Shown here: in pieces, positions 1 to 6,091 of the stretch
How the letters are laid out: every line of letters begins with the position of its first letter
Position numbering within the stretch: the stretch's first letter is position 1
Assembly (NCBI RefSeq): GCF_030362935.1
Contig: NZ_JAUCDY010000023.1
Location: forward strand, 1-7,774
Origin: Thiopseudomonas acetoxidans
GTDB taxonomy: Bacteria > Pseudomonadota > Gammaproteobacteria > Pseudomonadales > Pseudomonadaceae
Length of the DNA stretch: 7,774 nt
Reading direction: 5' to 3'
Notes under the pieces: generated by a model
The model's input: the letters and a program-made list of their open reading frames with translations, nothing else
What the model was told of the DNA's origin: nothing
Databases searched by the model: none
Translations under genes and position numbers: made by a program

Positions 1-28
1 AGCGGCTGTCATGTTTCGGTTTAGACAT
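1..28 (-). CDS. 5' end of a probable REP-associated transposase ORF, cut by the window edge
   Basis: Read leftward from an ATG at 28-26, nine codons are visible: MSKPKHDSR. They are base-for-base identical to the ORF start at 7747-7774. An AGGAG Shine-Dalgarno lies 8 bases upstream of the ATG (complement of 37-41), so a translated start is credible. A REP palindrome and a REP-associated tail lie just upstream, which is the usual setting of RAYT genes (single-domain Y1 HUH transposases related to IS200/IS605 that act on REPs). No catalytic residue is visible, so the transposase identity is an inference from context. Any other multicopy gene, such as an ordinary IS transposase, would look the same here. 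Confidence 0.5.
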
Positions 29-79
29 AGCTTCATCTCCTAGAGTTGAAGCAGTCCAACTTTAGGGGGGCATTCCAGT

Positions 80-102
80 TCGCGCAAGAGTTGCGCTCCC
101 AC
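80..102 (-). repeat. REP element, class A
   Basis: On the minus strand this reads as a GTGG foot followed by a hairpin with stem GCGCAA / TTGCGC and loop CTC, ending in GCGCGA. The same 23-base element recurs at 944-966, 7549-7571 and 7672-7694, and with a GTAG foot at 7433-7455. It lies about 50 bases upstream of the truncated leftward ORF, mirroring the copy at 7672-7694. Confidence 0.92.
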
Positions 103-165
103 AGAAGCACCTCACAGAAGCGCCCACAAGAGCCCGCCATTGCCCAAAAGTTGCGGTACGGGTAT

Positions 166-188
166 GTCGGCCTAAAGGCGCGACCTAC
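166..188 (-). repeat. REP element, class B, overlapping the 3' end of lpxH
   Basis: On the minus strand this is GTAG followed by a stem GTCG..GCCT / AGGC..CGAC around a TT loop. A near-identical copy with loop TA is at 5560-5582. The lpxH stop codon (174-172) lies inside this element, so the hairpin forms at the very end of the lpxH message and may protect it or help termination. A more decayed class A-like segment may lie just beyond, at about 142-163. Confidence 0.88.
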
Positions 189-903
189 AGTTTTTTTCAA
201 ACGCAAAAGCTTTCAGCGCAATTCCTTGCTCATCTATTTGCACGTACCAACCTTGGTTGTCCCAGTCGCCTAGTACGATGCGCTGCCCCTGCGGCAGGCG
301 GTGAATAGCGGGGCGGTGGGTGTGGCCGTGGATGAGGGTGCGGACTTGATATCGGCGCATAGTCAGTTCAACGGTTTCAGGGCTGACGTCGGTGATGTCG
401 TTGGCTTTCATGGCGGTGCGGCTGCGGCTTTGTTGGCGCAGATCCCCAGCGATGCGTTGACGGGTTTTGAGGGGCAGGTGGCGTAGGATAAACAGGCTAA
501 CTGGATTACGCAGGATGCGTTTCATGCGTTGGTAGCCCGTGTCGCTGGTGCAGAGTGAATCACCATGCATCAGTAGGATGCTTTCTCCGTTGGCCTGAAT
601 GAGGCTGGGGTCATTTAATAGCTGGCAGTCTGCCAGTTGGCAAAAACGCTGGCCAATTAGAAAATCCCGATTGCCGTGCATTAGATGTATCTGCACACCT
701 TGCTCGGCTACTTTGCGTAGTGCGCTGGCGATGTGGTGGTGAAAATCGCTCATGCCGTCATCGCCGACCCAGACATCAAAAAAGTCGCCTAAAATATAAA
801 GCTGCTCAGCCTTGCATGCATGCGTATTCAGAAAAGCCAAAAACGCCTGGGTGATATCAGGGCGTTTTTCGTGCAGATGTAAATCTGAAATCAGCAAAAT
901 CAT
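172..903 (-). CDS. lpxH: UDP-2,3-diacylglucosamine diphosphatase LpxH
   Basis: A cytoplasmic, membrane-associated enzyme that hydrolyses UDP-2,3-diacylglucosamine to lipid X and UMP, an early step in lipid A synthesis. The 243-residue product is a calcineurin-like metallophosphoesterase with the LpxH metal ligands in order: D7 and H9 (SDLHL), D40 in GDFFD, N78 in GNRD, H113 in MHGDS, and H192/H194 in HGHTHRP. The family is usually about 240 residues, so it is full length. The ATG at 903 gives the motif-compatible N-terminus MILLISDLHL; the ribosome binding site is weak (GGAAA). It lies downstream of ppiB on the same strand, an order I recall from P. aeruginosa, and may be co-transcribed across the 182-base REP-containing gap. 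Oddity: residues 239-243 (CRSRL) and the stop codon come from an invading class B REP, right after an A7 run. These residues lie outside the catalytic core, so activity is probably kept. Confidence 0.96.
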   Translation of the reverse strand: MILLISDLHLHEKRPDITQAFLAFLNTHACKAEQLYILGDFFDVWVGDDGMSDFHHHIASALRKVAEQGVQIHLMHGNRDFLIGQRFCQLADCQLLNDPSLIQANGESILLMHGDSLCTSDTGYQRMKRILRNPVSLFILRHLPLKTRQRIAGDLRQQSRSRTAMKANDITDVSPETVELTMRRYQVRTLIHGHTHRPAIHRLPQGQRIVLGDWDNQGWYVQIDEQGIALKAFAFEKNCRSRL

Positions 904-943
904 GTGTTGGGTTTCCGTGAAGAGTTAATGCATGGAACTGGCT

Positions 944-966
944 GTGGGAGCGCAACTCTTGCGCGA
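944..966 (+). repeat. REP element, class A
   Basis: Identical to the class A consensus (GTGG foot, stem GCGCAA / TTGCGC, loop CTC). It faces the oppositely oriented copy at 1028-1050 across a 61-base spacer, forming an inverted REP pair in the ppiB-lpxH gap. Confidence 0.92.
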
Positions 967-1008
967 TTAAAACCCTAGGAGCTGGCCATGCCTGTGACAG
1001 TGGCGCTG

Positions 1009-1050
1009 TTTTAGGGGGTATTCCACATCGCGCAAAAGTTGCGCTCCCAC
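1009..1050 (-). repeat. REP element, class A, with REP-associated 3' tail
   Basis: The REP core is 1028-1050 on the minus strand (GTGG foot, loop CTT instead of CTC). Its 3' side, 1027-1009, reads TGTGGAATACCCCCTAAAA. This closely matches the tail that follows the REP before the ORF at the right end (7695-7714). The shared unit is therefore longer than the palindrome. With 944-966 it makes an inverted pair in the ppiB-lpxH transcript, where the hairpins could stabilise ppiB mRNA or reduce read-through into lpxH. Confidence 0.88.
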
Positions 1051-1085
1051 AGAATTGGTGCATGTGACTGGGCCCCAACTAATAA

Positions 1086-1583
1086 CTACTCTTCTATGAC
1101 TTCTGCTTTTTCAATAACGACGTCTTCACGGGGGACGTCTTGGTGGCCGGCGCGACTGGTGGTGTCGACTGCTTTGATGGTGTTAACCACATCCATGCCT
1201 TCAACCACTTCACCGAACACAGCGTAACCCCAGCCCTGCGAGGTTTCTGAGGTGTGGTCAAGGAAGGCGTTGTCGCTAACGTTAATAAAAAACTGTGACG
1301 AAGCTGAGTGCGGGTCCATGGTGCGCGCCATAGCTAAGGTGCCGACTTTGTTAGACAGGCCGTTATTAGCCTCATTTTTAATGGGTGCACGCACAGGCTT
1401 TTGCTGCATGCCTGGCTCAAAACCACCGCCCTGAATCATGAAATTACTAATGACGCGGTGGAAAATAGTGTTGTCGTAATGTCCGTCTTGCACGTACTGA
1501 ATAAAGTTTTTAACAGTTTCCGGTGCTTCATCAGCAAAGAGTTTGATAATGATGTCGCCGTGGTTGGTTTGTAATTTAATCAT
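1086..1583 (-). CDS. ppiB: Cytoplasmic peptidyl-prolyl cis-trans isomerase B (cyclophilin)
   Basis: Catalyses cis-trans isomerisation of X-Pro bonds to help protein folding. The 165-residue product is a single cyclophilin domain. It has the active-site segment FHRVISNFMIQGG (catalytic R43, F48, Q51) and the second signature SASSQFFINV (residues 93-102), followed by FLD at 107-109. There is no signal peptide: the protein starts directly with MIKLQTNHGD, so this is the cytoplasmic PpiB type, not periplasmic PpiA. The length matches the family. The Shine-Dalgarno site is poor, but the ATG at 1583 starts precisely at the first strand of the domain. It is divergent from glnS, with about 120 bases between the start codons, and upstream of lpxH on the same strand. 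Confidence 0.97.
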   Translation of the reverse strand: MIKLQTNHGDIIIKLFADEAPETVKNFIQYVQDGHYDNTIFHRVISNFMIQGGGFEPGMQQKPVRAPIKNEANNGLSNKVGTLAMARTMDPHSASSQFFINVSDNAFLDHTSETSQGWGYAVFGEVVEGMDVVNTIKAVDTTSRAGHQDVPREDVVIEKAEVIEE

Positions 1584-1608
1584 TGAATCGGACCATTTTA
1601 GTTAAACA

Positions 1609-1635
1609 ATTATAGAGCTGTCGGCTGTACGACAA
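1609..1635 (-). promoter_or_regulatory. Possible sigma-70 promoter for ppiB
   Basis: On the minus strand a perfect TATAAT (1614-1609) lies 25 bases upstream of the ppiB start codon. A TTGTCG hexamer (1635-1630) sits 15 bases further upstream. That spacing is shorter than the preferred 17, so the -10 box is more convincing than the -35. It lies in the divergent glnS/ppiB gap, so the two promoters may interfere. Confidence 0.45.
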
Positions 1636-1643
1636 ATTTAAGG

Positions 1644-1649
1644 TATGAT
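1644..1649 (+). promoter_or_regulatory. Candidate -10 box for the glnS-cysS-mlaA transcript
   Basis: TATGAT lies 57 bases upstream of the glnS ATG. I see no good -35 hexamer at 16-18 bases upstream, so this is tentative. A promoter for glnS must nevertheless lie in this gap or overlap the start of ppiB, because ppiB runs the other way. Confidence 0.25.
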
Positions 1650-1706
1650 AAGCGTTTTATTTTGATCAGCCTACCCCAAAGGGCTTTTAAGAGCATTAAG
1701 GACACC

Positions 1707-3386
1707 ATGAGCAAGCCAGAATCTTCGGTTACAGTCGCTGCCAACTTTCTTCGTACTATTATTCAAGAGGATTTAGCCACGGGTAAACACAGCCAGGTTA
1801 TCACCCGTTTTCCGCCCGAACCCAATGGATATTTACACATTGGCCATGCTAAATCCATCTGCCTGAACTTCGGCATGGCCAAAGAATTTGGCGGACAGTG
1901 CCATTTGCGTTTTGATGACACCAATCCTGAGAAAGAAGAACAGGAGTATATTGACGCGATCAAAGATGATATTCACTGGCTGGGTTTTGACTGGGACGGT
2001 CCAGTACGTTTTGCTTCTGATTACTTTGAGCAGTTGTATGAGTGGGCGATTCACCTGATTGAAACTGGCAAGGCGTTTGTGTGTGATTTAACCCCAGAGC
2101 AGGGTCGAGAATACCGTGGCAGCCTGACTGAGCCGGGTAAAAACAGCCCGTTCCGTGAGCGCAGCGTCGAGGAAAACCTTGACCTGTTTAAGCGCATGCG
2201 TGCCGGTGAGTTTGCAGAAGGCGAGCGCTCATTGCGTGCCAAAATCGACATGGCGTCGCCTAACATGAATATGCGCGACCCGGTGTTGTACCGTATTCGT
2301 CACGCGGAACACCACCAGACCGGTGATAAGTGGTGTATTTACCCCAGTTATGATTTTACCCACGGTCAATCCGATGCGATTGAGCTGATTACTCACTCTA
2401 TGTGCACGCTGGAGTTTGAAGATCACCGTCCGTTGTACGAGTGGTTTTTAGAGCATCTGCCGGTGCCCGCCAAGCCGCGTCAGTATGAATTTGCCCGTTT
2501 AAACCTCAATTACACCATTACCAGTAAGCGCAAGCTTAAGCAGCTGGTTGATGAGGGGCATGTGTTTAGTTGGGACGACCCGCGCATGTCGACCATCAGT
2601 GGCTTCCGTCGCCGTGGTTATACGCCAGCGTCCATCCGCAACTTCTGCGACATGATTGGGGTGAACCGTGCCGGTGGTGTGGTGGATATGAGCATGCTGG
2701 AGTTCTGTATTCGTGAAGACTTGGATGCCAACGCCAGCCGTGCCATGTGTGTGCTTAAGCCGCTGAAAGTGGTAATTACCAACTACCCAGAAGACCAGAC
2801 CGAACAACTAGAACTCGCCAAGCACCCGAAAACCGAGATGGGCACACGTATTTTGCCTTTTTCGCGCGAGATTTATATCGATGCTAGCGATTACGAAGAA
2901 AATCCGCCCAAGGGCTACCGTCGTTTGATGCCGGGTACCGAAGTGCGTTTGCGTGGCAGCTACGTGATTCGCGCTGATGAAGCGATAAAGGATGCAGAAG
3001 GCAATGTGGTGGAGCTGCGTTGTTCTTACGATCCAGACACGCTAGGCAAAAACCCAGAAGGGCGCAAAGTTAAAGGCGTGATTCACTGGGTACCTGCCGC
3101 TGAAAGTGTTGAGTGCGAAGTACGTCTGTATGATCGCCTGTTTAAAGCCGCCAACCCAGATAAAAATGAGCAGGGCGAGAACGTAAGCTTCTTGGAAAAC
3201 GTTAACCCTGAATCGCTTGTCGTTCTAAAAGGCTGCCGTGCCGAGCCTTCTTTGGCACAAGCACAGGTCGGCGAAGGTTTCCAGTTTGAGCGCGAAGGGT
3301 ATTTCTGTGTGGATAGTGTTGATAGCACGCCCGAGAACTTGGTGTTTAACCGCACCGTGACCCTGCGTGATTCGTGGGGGCAATAA
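1707..3386 (+). CDS. glnS: Glutaminyl-tRNA synthetase
   Basis: Class I aminoacyl-tRNA synthetase that charges tRNA-Gln with glutamine in the cytoplasm. I chose the ATG at 1707 (559 residues, starting MSKPESS) because AAGGA precedes it and Pseudomonas GlnRS proteins start MSKP. The frame is open up to a TTG at 1662, which would add 15 residues without homology or a ribosome site. Signatures: the class I motif PPEPNGYLHIGH with HIGH at 44-47, the KMSKS-equivalent ITSKRKL at 271-277, and the catalytic-core segment TGDKWCIYPSYDFTHG ending at 220. The C-terminal half has the beta-barrel anticodon-binding region typical of GlnRS, with DPDTLGKNPEGRKVKGVIHWV. The end FNRTVTLRDSWGQ matches Pseudomonas orthologues. 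No frameshift or truncation. The cysS gene follows after 3 bases, so the two are co-transcribed and probably translationally coupled. Confidence 0.98.
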   Translation: MSKPESSVTVAANFLRTIIQEDLATGKHSQVITRFPPEPNGYLHIGHAKSICLNFGMAKEFGGQCHLRFDDTNPEKEEQEYIDAIKDDIHWLGFDWDGPVRFASDYFEQLYEWAIHLIETGKAFVCDLTPEQGREYRGSLTEPGKNSPFRERSVEENLDLFKRMRAGEFAEGERSLRAKIDMASPNMNMRDPVLYRIRHAEHHQTGDKWCIYPSYDFTHGQSDAIELITHSMCTLEFEDHRPLYEWFLEHLPVPAKPRQYEFARLNLNYTITSKRKLKQLVDEGHVFSWDDPRMSTISGFRRRGYTPASIRNFCDMIGVNRAGGVVDMSMLEFCIREDLDANASRAMCVLKPLKVVITNYPEDQTEQLELAKHPKTEMGTRILPFSREIYIDASDYEENPPKGYRRLMPGTEVRLRGSYVIRADEAIKDAEGNVVELRCSYDPDTLGKNPEGRKVKGVIHWVPAAESVECEVRLYDRLFKAANPDKNEQGENVSFLENVNPESLVVLKGCRAEPSLAQAQVGEGFQFEREGYFCVDSVDSTPENLVFNRTVTLRDSWGQ

Positions 3387-3389
3387 GCC

Positions 3390-4775
3390 ATGACCATGCA
3401 CATTTATAACACCCTAACTAAACAAAAAGAGCCACTTAAGCCGCTAGAAGACAAGCATGTACGCATGTATGTGTGCGGTATGACAGTCTATGATTTTTGT
3501 CATATCGGTCATGCACGGGTGATGGTGGCTTTTGATGTGGCGACGCGCTGGTTGCGCCACAGTGGCTACAAGGTCACCTATGTGCGCAATATCACTGATA
3601 TTGACGACAAAATCATCCAACGCGCACAGGAAAATAACGAGCCCTTTACCGAGCTGGTCGAGCGCATGATTGCCGCCATGCACGAGGATGAGGCCAGCTT
3701 AAATGTGCTGCGCCCTGACCAAGAGCCGCGTGCGACAGGTCATATCGACGGCATGTTTAAGATGATTCAAACCCTCATCGACAAAGGCTATGCCTACGCA
3801 GCCAGCAATGGCGATGTCTATTACCGTGTGGCCAAGTTTGCGGAATACGGCAAGCTGTCACGCAAGAAAGTTGAAGATTTGCGCTCTGGTGCGCGGGTTG
3901 AAGTGGATGAAATTAAAGAAGACCCCGTGGATTTTGTGCTGTGGAAAGCCGCTAAACCCGGCGAGCCTAGCTGGGACTCACCTTGGGGCGCAGGCCGTCC
4001 CGGTTGGCATATTGAGTGTTCGGTAATGTCCACCTGCTGCTTGGGCGACAGTTTTGATATTCATGGCGGTGGGCCAGATTTAGTCTTCCCACACCACGAA
4101 AATGAAATCGCACAAAGTGAAGCGGCTACGGGTCAAACCTATGCCAATACCTGGATGCATGCCGGTGCGGTGCGCGTTGATGGCGAGAAAATGTCCAAGT
4201 CCTTGGGTAACTTTTTCACCATTCGCGATGTGTTGGAAAAATACCATCCGGAAGTGGTGCGTTATTTGCTAGTTTCCAGCCATTACCGCAGCCCGATTAA
4301 CTACTCGGAAGATAGTTTGCGTGAAGCCAAGGGCGCTTTAGAGCGATTCTATTTGGCGCTCAAAGGCTTGGATATGCAGGCAAAACCAGCAGGTGGCGAT
4401 GCTTTTGTTGAGCGTTTTAGCGCGGCGATGAATGATGACTTTAATACGCCTGAAGCCTGCGCTGTGTTGTTTGAGATGACACGTGAAATCAACCGCTTGA
4501 AAAACAGTGATGCACAGCAAGCCGCGCAACTGGCGGCGCGTATGCGTGAATTGGCTGCTACTTTAGGTGTTTTGCAGCTGGAAGCCGATGCGTTTTTGCT
4601 GGCAGAAACCGGGCAGCAACTGGCTGCTGTGGATATCGAAGCCCTGATCCAACAACGTCTAGCTGCCCGTGAAGCAAAAAACTGGGCAGAATCGGATCGC
4701 ATTCGTGATGAATTGGCCGCTCAAGGTGTCATATTGGAAGACAAACAAGGAACCACGACATGGCGCTTTGCCTAA
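3390..4775 (+). CDS. cysS: Cysteinyl-tRNA synthetase
   Basis: Class I, zinc-dependent, monomeric synthetase charging tRNA-Cys. The 461-residue product has the HIGH motif at 38-41, KMSKS at 267-271, and the four zinc ligands C29, C210, H235 and E239, spaced exactly as in E. coli CysRS (one residue offset). The C-terminal helical domain ends with KNWAESDRIRDEL and GTTTWRFA, as in the family. Start: the ATG at 3390 has a G-rich stretch (3376-3380) as a possible ribosome site. An ATG at 3396 (MHIYNTL, 459 residues) fits the family N-terminus equally well, so the start is uncertain by two codons. It lies 3 bases after glnS, an order I recall from P. aeruginosa, and mlaA begins 14 bases after its stop codon. 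Confidence 0.98.
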   Translation: MTMHIYNTLTKQKEPLKPLEDKHVRMYVCGMTVYDFCHIGHARVMVAFDVATRWLRHSGYKVTYVRNITDIDDKIIQRAQENNEPFTELVERMIAAMHEDEASLNVLRPDQEPRATGHIDGMFKMIQTLIDKGYAYAASNGDVYYRVAKFAEYGKLSRKKVEDLRSGARVEVDEIKEDPVDFVLWKAAKPGEPSWDSPWGAGRPGWHIECSVMSTCCLGDSFDIHGGGPDLVFPHHENEIAQSEAATGQTYANTWMHAGAVRVDGEKMSKSLGNFFTIRDVLEKYHPEVVRYLLVSSHYRSPINYSEDSLREAKGALERFYLALKGLDMQAKPAGGDAFVERFSAAMNDDFNTPEACAVLFEMTREINRLKNSDAQQAAQLAARMRELAATLGVLQLEADAFLLAETGQQLAAVDIEALIQQRLAAREAKNWAESDRIRDELAAQGVILEDKQGTTTWRFA

Positions 4776-4779
4776 AGCT

Positions 4780-4784
4780 GGAGG
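4780..4784 (+). promoter_or_regulatory. Ribosome binding site that sets the mlaA start
   Basis: GGAGG lies 5 bases before the ATG at 4790, immediately after the cysS stop codon. It favours 4790 over the in-frame ATG at 4760, which lies inside cysS and has no such site. Confidence 0.8.
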
Positions 4785-4789
4785 TTGTT

Positions 4790-5512
4790 ATGCGTCAAAT
4801 TAAAGGAGTCACAGTTTCAGGCTTATTGATTATGGCATGCATGCTGGTGAGTCCGCCTTTACTCGCTGATGACCAGTGGGATGATGACTGGGTAATAGTG
4901 CATGAACAAGACCCGTGGGAGTCGTGGAACCGTAAGGTCTTTGGCTTTAATGAAACCATGGATCGTTGGGTACTCAAGCCAGTAGCTAAGGGCTATCGTA
5001 CTGTGACGCCTAAACCTGTGCGTCGTAGCGTTAGAAACGTGTTGCGCAACTGGGGCGAAGGGCGCAACCTGGCCAACAATCTGCTGCAAGGCAAGGTGAC
5101 AGATGCTGGCGTGGATGCTTCCCGTTTTCTGTTTAACAGCACCTTTGGTTTGCTCGGCGTGTTTGATGTGGCTACCAAAATGGGCTTACAAAGTAACAAT
5201 GAGGACTTTGGTCAAACTCTCGGCAAGTGGGGCGTCAAAAGTGGGCCTTATGTCGTTTTACCCTTACTTGGTCCAAGCACGTTGCGCGATGCACCGGCAA
5301 TGATTCCAGATACCTACACAACCGTATATCCCTATATTAGCAACCACCATGTGCGCTACGGCGTGGCAGGTGTGCAGATTGTCAGTATACGTGAGTCGCT
5401 TTTGGATACAGAAAAGCTAATGGGCGGTGATAAGTACAGTTTTATCCGTAATGCTTATCTGCAGAATCGTGAATACAGAGTTAACGATGGCAATGTTGAA
5501 GACGATTTTTAG
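4790..5512 (+). CDS. mlaA: MlaA/VacJ family outer-membrane lipid asymmetry protein
   Basis: The outer-membrane component of the Mla system. It takes mislocalised phospholipids from the outer leaflet and hands them to periplasmic MlaC for return to the inner membrane. The 240-residue product starts at 4790 with signal peptide MRQIKGVTVSGLLIMACMLV and onward, with a likely signal peptidase I site after LLA at 24-26. MlaA signatures follow: DPWESWNRKVFGFN at 41-54, NLANNLLQGK at 93-102, and GPYVVLPLLGPSTLRD at 152-167. E. coli MlaA is a lipoprotein. Here the only cysteine in the leader is C17 in IMAC, followed by more hydrophobic residues, so lipidation is doubtful. I recall mlaA (PA2800) next to a PilZ gene and RssB/RssC in P. 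aeruginosa, away from cysS. Here it sits 14 bases after cysS and probably shares its transcript. Confidence 0.94.
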   Translation: MRQIKGVTVSGLLIMACMLVSPPLLADDQWDDDWVIVHEQDPWESWNRKVFGFNETMDRWVLKPVAKGYRTVTPKPVRRSVRNVLRNWGEGRNLANNLLQGKVTDAGVDASRFLFNSTFGLLGVFDVATKMGLQSNNEDFGQTLGKWGVKSGPYVVLPLLGPSTLRDAPAMIPDTYTTVYPYISNHHVRYGVAGVQIVSIRESLLDTEKLMGGDKYSFIRNAYLQNREYRVNDGNVEDDF

Positions 5513-5527
5513 CCAATCTTACAGTAT

Positions 5528-5549
5528 GTAGGTCTGGCTTGAGCCTGAC
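5528..5549 (+). repeat. REP element, degenerate class B
   Basis: A GTAG foot is followed by a hairpin GTC-T-GGCT / AGCC-T-GAC closed around TG, with one T:T mismatch. It begins 15 bases after the mlaA stop codon and faces the opposite copy at 5560-5582. Confidence 0.7.
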
Positions 5550-5559
5550 AGATGGCTGT

Positions 5560-5582
5560 GTCGGCCTATAGGCGCGACCTAC
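5560..5582 (-). repeat. REP element, class B
   Basis: On the minus strand a GTAG foot is followed by stem GTCG..GCCT / AGGC..CGAC with loop TA. It differs from 166-188 only in the loop. Together with 5528-5549 it forms an inverted REP pair filling the 81-base gap between the convergent mlaA and PilZ genes. I see no separate hairpin with a T-run there, so this pair is the best candidate for ending or protecting both transcripts. Confidence 0.88.
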
Positions 5583-5593
5583 TAAGCTGTAAT

Positions 5594-5896
5594 CTAATTC
5601 ATTGCTAGAATCGTCAGTCCTAAAACACTTCCCTGACCGTCTTCAGCCGCATCAATGCGAATCACTTCAGTGGTGGCTTTTAGGCTTGGAAGCTGGCTAT
5701 GTTGCGAAACTATTTCGACATCGACCTGCTGACCTAAACTGACTTGTGCCTCTGTTTTAAGCTGCATGCCATTGCTGGATAAGTCGACGCAGAGCGCTTC
5801 TTGGCTGTTGCCATCTACTTTAATAATGGCTTTGCCGTCGACACGCATACGGATAAAATCACGCTTTTCATCAAAGTTACGCTCATAGCTGCTCAT
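5594..5896 (-). CDS. Small single-domain PilZ protein, probable c-di-GMP receptor
   Basis: A 100-residue cytoplasmic protein made of one PilZ domain. Both c-di-GMP-binding motifs are intact: RxxxR as R12-D-F-I-R16 near the N-terminus, and DxSxxG as D38-L-S-S-N-G43. A beta-rich remainder ends in GSVLGLTILAMN. It has no membrane segment and no partner domain, so it presumably acts by binding a target protein when c-di-GMP is high; the target is unknown. The length and the position between mlaA and the RssB-like gene fit P. aeruginosa PA2799 as I recall it. The ATG at 5896 has an upstream AAGG; an ATG ten bases downstream at 5886 is in another frame. It is convergent with mlaA and divergent from the phosphatase gene. 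Confidence 0.9.
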   Translation of the reverse strand: MSSYERNFDEKRDFIRMRVDGKAIIKVDGNSQEALCVDLSSNGMQLKTEAQVSLGQQVDVEIVSQHSQLPSLKATTEVIRIDAAEDGQGSVLGLTILAMN

Positions 5897-5937
5897 AGAT
5901 GCGGCACCTTATTCTCTTAGATTAATTAAATAGCTAC

Positions 5938-5966
5938 TTTATAGCCTTCAATGCAATAAGTGTAAA
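5938..5966 (-). promoter_or_regulatory. Sigma-70 promoter for the PilZ gene
   Basis: On the minus strand TTTACA (5966-5961), a 17-base spacer, and TATAAA (5943-5938) are read in order, a near-consensus vegetative promoter. The predicted transcription start near 5931 gives a leader of about 35 bases before the ATG at 5896. Confidence 0.65.
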
Positions 5967-6091
5967 GTATTCGTTTATCAGCTTTGGCTTGAATCCTGTT
6001 ATTGATAGGAGTACCTTGGGCGCAAATACCCACTACTATGATTCCTTGATGATTAAGACGCTGTATTTTAGTCCTGCCCTTAAGAATATCT

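Larger units (their letters stand above)
1..120. repeat. Left arm of a long inverted repeat bounding the window
   Basis: Bases 1-77 are the exact reverse complement of 7698-7774. After one inserted base on the right (7697), the match continues through the REP at 80-102 with few differences to about 120, and more weakly to about 136. The arm contains, going inward, the start of the ORF on 28-1, its ribosome binding site, a tail segment with a run of six G, and a REP. See the right arm at 7654-7774. Confidence 0.95.

Noticed and set aside
857..1078. 73-codon minus-strand frame between lpxH and ppiB
   Set aside because: It spans two REP palindromes and the start of lpxH in another frame; no recognisable protein features.
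1662..1706. TTG start giving GlnRS 15 extra residues
   Set aside because: No ribosome binding site or homology for the extension, while the ATG at 1707 has AAGGA upstream and the expected MSKP start.
4760..4789. Upstream ATG for mlaA inside cysS
   Set aside because: It would put ten polar and mixed residues ahead of a normal signal peptide; the ATG at 4790 has GGAGG at ideal spacing.
5970..6045. Promoter for the phosphatase-STAS operon, including a sigma-54 type site
   Set aside because: TTGGGC and TATGAT (6016-6042) are only 15 bases apart and overlap the possible leader ORF; no GG-N10-GC pattern was found, so no promoter is called.
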